Shown here: piece by piece, positions 12,701 through 22,773 of the stretch | Numbering within the stretch: the first letter of the stretch is position 1 | How the letters are laid out: each line of letters starts with the position of its first letter | Origin: Blakeslea trispora | Taxonomy: Eukaryota > Mucoromycota > Mucoromycetes > Mucorales > Choanephoraceae | Assembly (NCBI GenBank): GCA_025331445.1 | Contig: JAIWNE010000004.1 | Span: 496,001 to 560,000 of the forward strand | DNA length: 64,000 bases | Reading direction: 5' to 3' | Position numbers and translations under genes: made by a program | Notes under the pieces: generated by a model | What the model saw: only the letters and a program-made list of their open reading frames with translations | What the model was told of the DNA's origin: nothing | The model's database searches: none

Positions 12701-14431
12701 TCGCAAGCAATGACAAGATGTATTAGACTCTTCTAGTTCAAAAGCAAGACAGAGATGCGATATAATCAATGTTATTACAAAGAGTCTTGTGCTCAAACCC
12801 AGCTTGATCTTTCCTTGACAAGATTTTTTCTTATTTCAACCTTTTCAAGCTCGTTCTGAAGTTTAACACAGGATATCCTACAACTCGGAGACTGGTGCCA
12901 ATCTACTCACAAAAAAACTAACTACATATCGTAAGGAAGAGACAACAATAAACTTCCACGTAGAGTTTTGTCTCAATTGCTTCCTCCCTTAACTGAGGTA
13001 CTTTTTAACTTTTTTTTGAGTGAAACTAGATAGAAATGCCTGTGGAAGTAGGCTGTGCAACTATTCCCCCTCTAGAAAGAAAGAAGAATGGTATGGCAGG
13101 AAATATAAGTACTGTCTGATATCTTTGATATGCACCATCAGAAAGAGAAGCCAATTACTCATATTTTATGCAACAGTTGGTAACAATCAATAAAAGAATT
13201 AAAAGGTTATCAAAGCGCATGCTTTGCTATACTTAGTTTTCTTAGCGTGAAACAGTACACGGATATGTAATACATTTAGCATATTTAATTATTTAATTAT
13301 TTTGAAGTCTTGATTAACAAGCTACTGCTTTAAATACGCATTCATTGGAAGAGCCACAAGAACTGTTTGTTTACTTTTCTTTAGCTCATTTGATTTGAAA
13401 GCGAGATGAAAATGGCCAAGTTAACTCTCATACCAACCTAATGAGAGTGCGTTTATTGTCTATAGCAGCGTTAAAATTAGGATTGGTTTATCTCTGAAAA
13501 GAAAGAGAGAGAGAAACAGAAAAGAGTTACAAACATGAATTTAAAAGTAATCCAAACACATCTTACTGTGCCAAAAAGGAGAAAGAAACAATCACAATTT
13601 CCTTTTCAGACTTATTATTCAAGCTTCATGAATTTACATTGTTGTATGCGAAAAAAGTAGATTTGATTTGCGATATGCAAGGGACAAGTGCTCGTGCTTG
13701 CTAAACCAATATTTTGCTTTAAATAACTAACTATATAAGCAATAGACACTGGTAAAAAAGACGTACTGAATAGTACCAACACGTTTATCTGTAGTATCAT
13801 CAAATCCTTCTTTGAGTCTTTCGTCATTCTTACCGTTTGACATGTCTGTACAAAATTGGCCATGATTGTTAGATGCACTGCAAATGGAACCTTATTTTGG
13901 ATCTCAGACGATTATTAAAATTGTCGGATTTACAATCTTGATTTTGAAAAAAAAAAAAACCTTCAGTGTCTAAATGTTATTGTTTGCTTTAAAAAGAATA
14001 GTCAAGCTTCTTACCTCTCCAGCAACAATAAGCTGGCTCACTCTTTTGTCTTGATCGAAATCATGCTAATGGAGAAAGTGTCTCGGGCTTACAAGTGATA
14101 TGAGAGATATAAGGAAGAAAGGATGGCTTATCAGATAATCATTGTTCTCTGATTCCGAAAGATGGATTTCATTTAACTTTTTGTCATTACCTAGTGTATA
14201 ATTAAAATACTCTACCTTTGTGCTACCTACTTGTGCAAAGTAATATTTATACTCAAACATCATTCGCCTATTAAGTTATTATATATTTTTTATTGTTCTA
14301 TCTCTTTTTCTCTTTCTTTAACCCCCTTTCTTTTGATTTCCTCCTTCTCTCTTATCTTCCTTTTAGTTACCATTTCTTTCCTCTCGTCTCCCCAGTCCCT
14401 TCTTTTCTCGACCTAACTTCCTGATCTCAAG
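9728..14431. other. long gene-poor interval
   Basis: 4.7 kb of AT-rich DNA with homopolymer runs and many stops. Short open frames (for example 11716-11931 on -) have no recognisable motifs or splice-consistent extension. The last ~150 bases before 14432 are strongly pyrimidine-rich and are probably the leader of the next gene. No tRNA or rRNA recognised. Confidence 0.55.
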
Positions 14432-15591
14432 ATGAGTATACCGGCTCTTATTCTTACAGCTGTATTGTCAATGAATGGCTCCGACGCTTTATGGGTACCT
14501 GGAAAAAGAGCAGAATCAGGTTAGTAACAACAATAGAGAACAACGGGATTAAATGAACGCGTATGTTGATCCTATTCTTCCTTTTTTGATTAGAAACAAG
14601 CAAAAAGTCAGTTCCAAGCAAAACATACAAGGCATCACGTAAAACTACTGTAAAAGCAGCAATGGAGCCCGAAAAGACAAAAACCACTACTCATAAATCA
14701 ACAACATCATCGATCCGATTTGCAAATGCACCTACCCAACATACAACAACAACGACAACAACAGAAAAAAAAAGCATGTCAGCCAATTCAACAGAAAGAG
14801 GCATATCATCCATTACTACCCTTACATCTAATCATTTACCCACAACAACACAAAGAAGTCAATCATCAATAACTAATGATAGCCACAATAACAGTGCACC
14901 TAATTATACTCAAGTTGCTTCCAATGCATCGCCTAATGACAGCAAGTCTGCTTCCTCGACTGGTGGACTGGTTGGTGCGGTTGTTGCAGCAGCAGCTATT
15001 GTCGCGCTTGCAGCAGGTGCCTTTCTCATTTTTAGGAAAAAGAAAAAGGCACGACATGTAGCACAGAGACGATTCAAGCCAGATCCATTTACGATGGGAT
15101 ATGGTAATCAAGATTATCCCCCTCCTCTTGGCAATGACTTTCCTCCTCCTTCTGCATATGGTATTGTGGAGTCGGATACGAAAGATAAAGTCCCTATTAC
15201 TGCTCTTGCTCCTTCACCTTCCATCTTGCCTTCAGTCCATGGAACTATACCTGGAATGCAACCTGGGCCCACAGGATCGCCCTCAGCTATATCTGTTGCT
15301 CCATCTGTTATGACACATGCTACAGGAAGCACCATGCCAATAATAGGAAAGTTTGTGGTTGTAGCTACTTATGTGCCTACATTAAGTGATGAAATTGAGA
15401 TTGAGCCTGGTGACAAGGTCGATTTGCTGGTCGAATACGATGATGGCTGGTGCCAGGGTATCAATACAACTCGTGGTAACATAAAAGGTGTCTTTCCTCG
15501 TCACTGTATTGACCATCTTGCTTTGTCATCCAATCGAGGATCTGCTGCTCCTAGTATGGAAAGATCGAAACGTGTAAGCTCTATGATGTGA
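14432..15591 (+). CDS. single-pass membrane protein with cytoplasmic SH3 domain
   Basis: Exons 14432-14519 and 14594-15591; the join encodes ...AESETSKKSVPS. Order: short hydrophobic leader (MSIPALILTAVLSM, possible signal peptide), a long Ser/Thr-rich stretch with several N-x-S/T sites (probable O-/N-glycosylated ectodomain), a Gly/Ala-rich transmembrane helix (about GLVGAVVAAAAIVALAAGAF) followed by the stop-transfer cluster RKKKKAR, a Pro-rich linker (PPPLGNDFPPPS), and an SH3 domain near the C-terminus. SH3 landmarks are ATYVPTLSDEIEIEPGD, DDGWCQG and GVFPRHCID. This resembles fungal wall-sensor or Fus1/Sho1-like adaptors in layout, but I cannot name an orthologue. Confidence 0.8.
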
Positions 15592-15704
15592 TTAAAGATA
15601 CTACAATAAACTCCCACAGCTTCAATTGTGCTTGACTCAAATCAATTCAAGGAAAACAATAATAATAACACAATTGAAGCTTGATTAAATCACTATGATT
15701 TTTG

Positions 15705-15735
<31 letters not shown>

Positions 15736-15908
15736 CTGCATGAATAAGTGTTGACTAAATCTTGCGAAATAATTGACGCAATGAATCATGTGCAACTTGT
15801 AAAATAAGATTATGCTTATTATTTAAATTGCGCGTTTCTTGTTTCTGCTTTTCTTTTTTTCTTTTTTTCTTTTGTATATTTTTTTAAAAACTATTTACTA
15901 AAGAAAAA
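15592..15908. other. intergenic with (TG)n microsatellite and metallothionein promoter
   Basis: Contains a 29-nt TG run at 15707-15735. A TATA-like TGTATATTTTT lies about 35-40 bp before the metallothionein ATG. No clear metal-response element was seen. Confidence 0.5.
15707..15735. repeat. (TG)n dinucleotide microsatellite
   Basis: Uninterrupted TG run of 29 nt, about 170 bp upstream of the metallothionein start. Confidence 0.95.
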
Positions 15909-16297
15909 ATGGCTTGCCCCTGTAAGAAACAAGAAACATGCTCGTAAGTTACTTTTTTTTTCTTTATATTGTCAACAAGCGCTAAGCTGGGCCTCTCTAG
16001 CTGCGCCAACACTGGTGACTGCAAGTGTGGAAATGAATGTGCCTGCCAAAACTGTAAAGCAAAGCAACACAACACTTCTTGCTCCTGTAAAGGTAAGGAT
16101 TTCGTTTAAAACCTATATGCCTGTTGACCCATCTGACGCATCCATGTTTGACGTACTCTTATTTGACACATTCATATTCATAAAAAAAAAGGCTCTAACG
16201 AAGGTAAAACATTGCTTTTTTCTTTTACGCGTTTATTCACCACTAACATCCTTATTCTCTTGTAGGTTGCAACTGTGGCTCTGAATGCAAGTGTTAA
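15909..16297 (+). CDS. metallothionein, Cys-rich metal-binding protein
   Basis: Very short exons: 15909-15943, 16001-16092, 16266-16297, plus a probable 12-nt micro-exon at 16192-16203. Without the micro-exon the product is 52 residues, with it 56; both keep frame. It has 15 cysteines, nearly all in C-x-C or C-x2/3-C arrays (MACPCK, CSCANTGDCKCGNECACQNC, then CSCK and CGSECKC), no aromatic residues, and many Lys/Ser/Gly. This is diagnostic of a metallothionein that chelates Cu/Zn/Cd in the cytosol. Splice joins are ETC-S-CANTG and SCSCK-G-(SNEG)-CNCG. The micro-exon would add GSNE between the last two Cys clusters. Without it the second intron is 173 nt, long for this window. Metal specificity cannot be read from sequence. 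Confidence 0.9.
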
Positions 16298-16485
16298 ATG
16301 CATTTCTGTTATATGATGCTATTAAAAAAAACAAAGCTTGCTCATATTGATTGTCTAAAAACAATACTTTTTTTTTTTTTCAAAATAAACAAATGAATCA
16401 ACTTTCTCACTTTCAAGTCACACAAACTATCCCAAATAAGCTTGTTTCGGTCTTGATTTTTTTTTACTTGTTTTTTTCTCAGTAA

Positions 16486-18779
16486 ATGGATTTATTGCCT
16501 ACAGCTTTGCATAATTCACGTTGTATTCTTCATGTTGACCTTGGTAAATTTCAAGACAAAAAAAAAGAGACATTAAGTGGATAAAATTGATTGAGCAGAA
16601 AGGACCTTCTTTTTTATTGTTGATAACTATGGTCTGCCTGTTTGTTAGACTGCTTTTATGTTCAAGTTGGTAAGATCGTTTACTTTCCTAGAGATCGCTT
16701 GCTAATCTCAATAACAGAGCAAGTACGATTAGGCATCCCACCTGAAGTACCAGCCGCAGTACAACAATGGCATGGATTGATTGCAGGTTAGAACATATGC
16801 CTGAAACAAAAGAGACAAAGAAACAAAATATATTGACATTCGAGAAACCCCAAAAAAAAGTTAATTATGCTGCGAGAAAATCGGGCATCAAAAGAATGAC
16901 AAATGTAACAGAAGCCAAAAAGTTATGTCCAAATATTCGCTTGTTACATGTGGCTACTTATGGACCTGGAGATAAAGAACCTAAATATCACAGAAATCCA
17001 GACAGAAACACACATAAAGTATCACTAGATGCTTATAGAGAAGCCTCTAGAGAGATCTTTAAGATTTTTCATAAACATTGTGATGTTATTCGCAAAGTAG
17101 GTACGGATGAAGGCTTTATGGATGTTACAAAAACAGTCAATCAGCGTCTTCAAGAGAGATATATAGACCTTATGCCAGAGTTAGTGGACAAGATGGATCA
17201 AGAGGTTTGCGGAGTTGAAGTGGCATGGGATCAGTTGGGTGTTACGATTGAATCTCAAGATGAACAACAGCGACGACTTGAAGGCCATGAACAACCTTGG
17301 TCTAGCACAACATGGAAAGATCTTCAAATTGCGTTAGGCGCAGAACTAGCTGCTGAAATTCGAAAAGAAATATATGACAAGTTGAAATACACTTGTTCAG
17401 CAGGTATGTGTATCAACACTAGAGAACACGAATGTTTTTTGGAGGGGAACTCAAGCATTAGAATAATAAAAAAGGGATTGCACACAACAAAACACTAGCC
17501 AAGTTGGGTTCAAGCCAAAATAAGCCAAACAAACAGGCAAGATGAATACGGAAAACAATGTGTTGTACGATTACTGATATATTGTTCTCTCTCTCTACTT
17601 AGACTGTTTTGCGAGATATTGCAAGGTTAGATTTTATGCGTGACATTCCTTTTCAAAAAATTAGAAATCTGGGAGGCAAATTAGGAAGTGAGATTGGTTC
17701 TGACCTGGAAGCTGAAAAGACAAGTGAGCTTTGGAGTTATAGTGTAGAAGACCTTCAAGCCAGGTTTGGCCCGTCTACAGGATTACATATCTACAACATA
17801 TGTCGCGGCATCGACCATGAAGAAGGTAGAGAAACAGTAAAAAAAAAGAAGAAAGAGGCAAAAGGCTGACATATTATTTGCTTCAAGTTATACCTTCTAA
17901 ACCACCACAGTCTTTGATGGCATCTAAATCATTCAGACCCCCTCTTACGAGCTCAAAGGATGTACAACCTTGGTTCTCTATTCTGGCAGTTGAGCTTCAC
18001 AACCGAATCACTCGTGCCAACGATGAATTCAATGTATGGCCAACAAACATCAATGTAAGATAACCCCCCTCTTTTTATTTATTTGTATGAATAGAGCAAT
18101 TAATGAGCAAATTAAGATCAGGTATGACAATGAAGGTCATAGGAATTATAGATCAAAAACAATGGGTTCAATTCATAAAGATGAAATGAGGTCTCATGGT
18201 AAGTAAAGTCACCTTAAAGAGAAGCGAGTAAAGAATCATTTATTGTTTCTTTTTTTTTGAATCAGAAAACCTTGCCAAGAGAGCAAGTATATTATTCAAT
18301 TCATTAAACGATACCTTTCCTTGTTATGGTCTTGACTTGTGCGCTTATGGCCTTGCTCCCGATGAATCTTCCAAATCACATACAATCAATCGGTTTTTTG
18401 TAAAGTCGGATAAAGCCACGAGTGCGCATCATGCCAATGGTTTTGAAGCCACTATATTAAATAGCAATACTAGCTCAAGTAGTAAACAGGAGAATGAAAA
18501 GAAAACCAAAAAGAACTTGTTTCATTTCTATATGAACAAGACATCATCTAGTCAAGACGAAGCATTATTTGTTGTGACAGATGCCAGCAAAGGATGCCTA
18601 CAAGTGATGCTGCAGAGCATGCCGATTATCACTTTGCATTGGATCTTTCACTAAAAGAAAGAGAACAACAAAGACAACCTATACAAGATAGAAAAAGGAA
18701 GCCAGCTATTGCTGAACAAGACAAGCAAGAGAAAAAATCAAAGAGATCTTTATTTTTTGCACCAAGATCATCATCATAA
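16486..18779 (+). CDS. RAD30: DNA polymerase eta (Y-family translesion polymerase), reading frame broken near the 3' end
   Basis: Translesion polymerase that bypasses UV photoproducts. Predicted exons: 16486-16543, 16649-16669 (21 nt), 16718-16786, 16861-17403, 17475-17536, 17603-17825, 17888-18054, 18117-18198, 18266 to end. Motif I HVDLDCFYVQVE is assembled from three exons; YAARKSGIKRM, KLCPNIRLLHV, VGTDEGFMDVT (catalytic D-E) and FMRDIPFQKIRNLGGK (thumb) follow. The little-finger exons give WPTNIN-IRYDNEGHRNYRSKTM. The C-terminus has a UBZ ubiquitin-binding finger: CDRCQQRMPTSDAAEHADYH. The UBZ lies in a different frame from the preceding exon text (...SSSQDEALFV); the switch is at about 18571-18573. 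A one-base deletion or sequencing error, or a weak extra intron, could explain it. Intron 17537-17602 uses a GC donor. A PIP-like KKNLFHFY precedes the finger. Confidence 0.9.
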
Positions 18780-18806
18780 TAATAATAAAAAAAGAGGGAG
18801 GTTTAT

Positions 18807-20218
18807 TTACTTTTTTGTCAAAGACTTTCTGCTACTATGAGATTCTTGAATGCTCATTGTTTCTTCTTCTTCCTCGTGCGAAACTTTTATTGCTTCTTGA
18901 TGAACAAAGTGTGGTTCATATGGCTTATCTTTTGAAGGAGGCATAACCTGGTTATTGTCTTTAAAGCTTTTGAAGAAATTGTCTTCGTCATTGTAAACCT
19001 GTAGGAGATTGGGGTCTGTGCGGTTGGCACTTAGGTCGTTTGTATCAATTTCTTTGGATGCTCTTGGTGCAGTGTTGGTCGTAACCTTTTTTTTTTAAAG
19101 TTAATTGTTGTTTGTTTAAGCTGTCCTTTTTTTTTCTTCTTCTTACCCAATGGATAGTTACTACATTGATAGTAACATCTACTGTACAACAAGTAAGGCA
19201 AAGTACACCTCGTTCACGCCCATTAAGAATGGCTAGGGCTAGTACATTAGCCAAGGAAACGAGAAGGGAAACAATAGAGGCCAACAAAGTTCGTCTGGCT
19301 ACATTTCGAAGACGAGATGTCTTCCAATCTGCTCTTACACCCTCCCCTGAGTTAATCAATGGTTTCACAAATAAAATTGTCATGTAGAAATTAAAGACCT
19401 ATTATCTGTAAGCAAAAGGAAGCCTTTTTTTTTTTACTTTTTTTGTTCGCATGTGTCTTACAAAATCATAAACCTGTTGGAGTTTGTGTCAATAAATGGA
19501 ATGCTCTATTTTCTATTTTTGAGAAGCTGCTTACGATGAGAGGAATACTAGCAATAGGCTGTAGTCCAATGATGCATGTACCATCTTCTTCTAGCTCTGC
19601 AATATGAAACACAATCTTTGAAATTAGGGTGAGCAGAGCCTAGTTGTCTCAACATCAATTTATAGTATTTACCATTAAAGTAAAGATGGCAATATAAGGC
19701 GTCAACAACAAACAATGAAATCGATATGACTTGGTATTCCATCTTGATTGTCTCGAGGGAGATACAACCCAAACTTTTTCAATAAGCCTAGGTTGAGAAG
19801 TTCTTTAGTGGATCTGTATTCCATCCATTCTTTGTTCAAGGTACCAGCAATAAATCATGATTTTTGTTCCAGAGTAAAAGATATCACAGGTTAACTCAGA
19901 CAATAAGCAGGATGTGAAATTTCCTAAACGAAATCAGCAAACATACAAGTAATAAGCAACCAATTGCTTACCGTTATTAGTAAACACAAACAGGGTGCCG
20001 CACATTGTAAATGCCCATGACAAGACATACAGTAGCAGAACAAGCCAACGAGAATACGATAGGTATCTGAATTGAACATTGAATGTTTTAATGCCAAACA
20101 ATACTGACATGACCGTAATAGAAAACAATGAAACTATTTTGGATGCTAATTCACCTCCATCCGGTTGTGTGGTCCTGACAAATCGACTTGAATCAAACAC
20201 AGATGCATAACTGGCCAT
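18807..20218 (-). CDS. seven-transmembrane protein, GPCR-like, unknown family
   Basis: Six exons: 19975-20218, 19845-19923, 19673-19787, 19535-19615, 19147-19398, 18807-19085; all phases agree, giving ~349 residues. Hydrophobic segments in order: IVSLFSITVMSVLFG; WLVLLLYVLSWAFTMCGTLF; a third around CDIFYSGTKIMIYCW; LLLTPYIAIFTLMIVFHIA; a fifth spanning GLQPIASIPLIVFNFYMTIL; TLLASIVSLLVSLANVLALA; LCLTCCTVDVTINVVTIHW. The polar tail (~90 residues) has a run of five Glu and many Ser. The conserved-looking loop after helix 3 (VWVVSPSRQSRW) and the E-D-G-x-C-x-x-G-L element before helix 5 resemble uncharacterised fungal seven-helix proteins. I do not recognise a named receptor. The intron-by-intron continuity of helices is the main support. 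Confidence 0.8.
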
Positions 20219-21677
20219 TTTTTTTTGTTGCAAGGATATCGAATAATACAAAAAATGGATAGAATGAGGAAAGGAAAAAGAAAATAAACAAAAGATAGCT
20301 AACCTATGTCAAAAGTAGACAAGTTGGTGTGGTGCAATATACAAGTATGATGCTCACTTTTTTTTAATTCTGTGTTCGTTCTAACGAATTATAAAGTGCA
20401 ATCCTCCTGTAGGGTCAATTTTGGGTAAATTCTCCTGAATAGATGTTGGCTTGACTTCATATGGAAATTTGTAAAATAGTTTTGGCGTTATTTGAACCGA
20501 TACTGCTATCTTAAGCAGAGGATTTCTTTTTCTAGAAATTCTCCTTGATTTTTTTTTTTGCTTTAAGCTCATTTAAATTAAATCTCGCTTTTTGTGTGGT
20601 CAGCTCAAAATGGTTTCATAGTGCTGTTTATTTCCTGTTAGATGCATCTGTCAAAGAACCAATAGCTTTTTTTTTCTGTATTATTGTTATTAGAGTGCAC
20701 AAGTAAAATATATAATTAAAGTCTCTAGAGATTTCACTTTTTTATTACACAAGAAATTAAGATTGTCATTTCCAAACACAGAGAAAACAAGGAGAAGAGC
20801 TGGACCCTAATGATTTTATCTGCTCTTCATTCATCGACTTTAACTCTTTCTGCAGGAATGATTATCAGTGTCAAAAGGCTCTGCTTTGTTTGGCAAATCA
20901 ATGAGTCATCAGCGATACAAAAAGAAATAGGCAATAGCTACGCCTCAAAGGAAATTAGTTTTGGGCTCTTTGGCTGGTCAATTTATTTCGAACAGAGAAG
21001 GAACACATGCTATGCATAATTTTCTCTCTAAAATTGGGCAGCTCTTTAATCTGTCGTTTAAGCAAGAAAGACGAGCGAATCAAAGGGATGTTAGAAAGTG
21101 TAGTCTATTTCATTTGAAAATCAAGCTCCTTTAATCAAATAAGAAGGAGGAAAAAAGGAGACGATGTTAATGGCTCTTTCTGTTGCATTGTAAAGCAGCT
21201 CACAATTGTATCAATTGAACGACTAAACTATTATACATCTAAATATTGACACTTTAAATTGTACCCACAACTTTGTAAACATTACCAAAGCATTTTGTAG
21301 CATAGACGGCGCTAGAAAGATATTCAATAAAAGATACTGTTTCTTGTTTGTTATCTCGGAAGTTGTTGCTAACTTCGTCTTTATTAAAAGAATTGTGTAT
21401 CATATACAATATCATAGCGTCAACAGTTATACAACCATAAAGCGACTGTAATCTTGTTTCGCAAAAGAAAAAAAATCTATTGAAATACAAAACTCCACTC
21501 AAAATCCTTTAAATGAGATATCAAAACAATTCAGGCCATATTCTTGAAAGAAAGAAAAAAGCACAAGTATCAATGGTATAATGCTTTGTTTGGTATTGTA
21601 AAAGAAAAACATCTCTTTTTGTCTTGTTTTCTTTCTCTCTTTTCTTTTCTAATATTCAAAAGAGTAATATTTGATAG
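20219..21677. other. intergenic region between 7TM gene and F-box gene
   Basis: 1.46 kb upstream of both the 7TM gene (-) and the F-box gene (+). Apart from the small basic ORF at 20381-20572, nothing protein-like is seen. A CT-rich leader precedes 21678. Confidence 0.55.
20381..20572 (-). CDS. hypothetical small basic protein
   Basis: 63-residue open frame with an A at -3 of the ATG. It opens with a Lys/Arg-rich stretch (SLKQKKKSRRISRKRNPLL) and ends KIDPTGGLHFIIR. The composition would suit a small nucleic-acid-binding or mitochondrial ribosomal protein, but I recognise no family, and it may be a chance frame. It lies ~160 bp upstream of the 7TM gene on the same strand. Confidence 0.3.
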   Translation of the reverse strand: MSLKQKKKSRRISRKRNPLLKIAVSVQITPKLFYKFPYEVKPTSIQENLPKIDPTGGLHFIIR

Positions 21678-22391
21678 ATGAATCATACAAAGTCAAATGG
21701 GCTTGCATTGGATTGTTTGCCTGACGAAATCTTGGTTTTGATCCTTTCCCAGTCAATCTTACCTATAAGCACACTACAAGCAATGCAAAGCATATCTGAT
21801 CGACTACATGTATTGTGCAATTATGTCTTGACTTACAAGCGATTCCCAGCCATTCATCTTGATGTTAGTATAGACCAAGAAGGCAAAAGTCGTGTGACAA
21901 CTGTATTTCGATTTAAACAGTTCTGTTCAGACAAGGCCAATATCCAGTTTGTATCCTCACAGCCCCATAAACCAAGGCGATACTATACAGGCAAAGCAGC
22001 ACCTGTCATTCGAATGGTTCGAATGACAGACACATATATGCAAGCACAATCCACTCTTGTAGATCATTTGGATGAAAAGACGCAAACAGAAGATATGAGC
22101 TTAAAGAAAAAGAATTATGGGTCAAAAAGTATGAAGCTTCGCACTCTAAGAGATGGGATATACAAAATAGAAAAATCAAAACATCTCTTGTTCAACAAGT
22201 CAATCTGTTTCAATCTTACTTATAAGATTAGCTGTCGACAACAAAGCGAATATCATGCTTCACTTTTAGGCATATCACTATCTTCTGATTATTTGCTAAA
22301 GCAGATATCGGTTAATAGTTATAGCGGTACAGCCAAACCAAAACATTCACTGTGTCATAGTTTAACCTGTTTGATTAAACGATACTTTTAG
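21678..22391 (+). CDS. F-box protein (substrate unknown)
   Basis: Single exon of 237 residues. Residues ~11-60 read as a degenerate F-box: LDCLPDEILVLILSQS, then TLQAMQSISDRLHVLCNYVL and YKRFPAIHLDV, the pattern that binds Skp1 in SCF ubiquitin ligases. The rest is basic with no leucine-rich or WD repeats visible. It is short for an F-box protein, but no splice-consistent extension was found downstream. The substrate cannot be inferred. Confidence 0.7.
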   Translation: MNHTKSNGLALDCLPDEILVLILSQSILPISTLQAMQSISDRLHVLCNYVLTYKRFPAIHLDVSIDQEGKSRVTTVFRFKQFCSDKANIQFVSSQPHKPRRYYTGKAAPVIRMVRMTDTYMQAQSTLVDHLDEKTQTEDMSLKKKNYGSKSMKLRTLRDGIYKIEKSKHLLFNKSICFNLTYKISCRQQSEYHASLLGISLSSDYLLKQISVNSYSGTAKPKHSLCHSLTCLIKRYF

Positions 22392-22773
22392 AAACAAATG
22401 AAACAGATTATCTCTATTTCAATCAATGTCATCTAGCAACACTAAACAGATCATCAATGTCATGCTTATGACAAGTCTCTCTTTCTCTTCTATCGCGCTG
22501 AGAGAAAATGGTGCTTTTAGACAGATCAGTCTTTATTAAACTCACATTGTTCACAATAAGGTTTTTTTTTTGTTAGGTGACAAACTGCCTAACTTCTCTT
22601 TTCAGGAGAAAATCTTTCCGCTTGATTTGGAATTTAAATAAACTGACTCTACATGTTTCCTTCTCTGTCTACTTTGTGTCTCCAATGGAAATATCACTGT
22701 GTTCTTTTTATATTACTTATTCTTTTTTCCCTGATAGAACACACTTTTTCATTCGCTTGTCTCACCTTGTGCC
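22392..22773. other. intergenic, nothing recognised
   Basis: Holds the 3' flank of the F-box gene and the leader of the alpha/beta hydrolase at 22774. No separate gene seen. Confidence 0.5.

Noticed and set aside
16015..16284. 89-codon + strand frame across the metallothionein
   Set aside because: It is in the wrong frame and runs through both introns; the Cys-rich spliced frame is clearly the real one.
18501..18565. Extra 45-nt intron (donor GTTTCA, acceptor GAAG) to reconcile the RAD30 frame
   Set aside because: The donor is poor, the size is below the other introns here, and it would remove the PIP-like motif. A one-base frame error is the simpler reading, though not proven.
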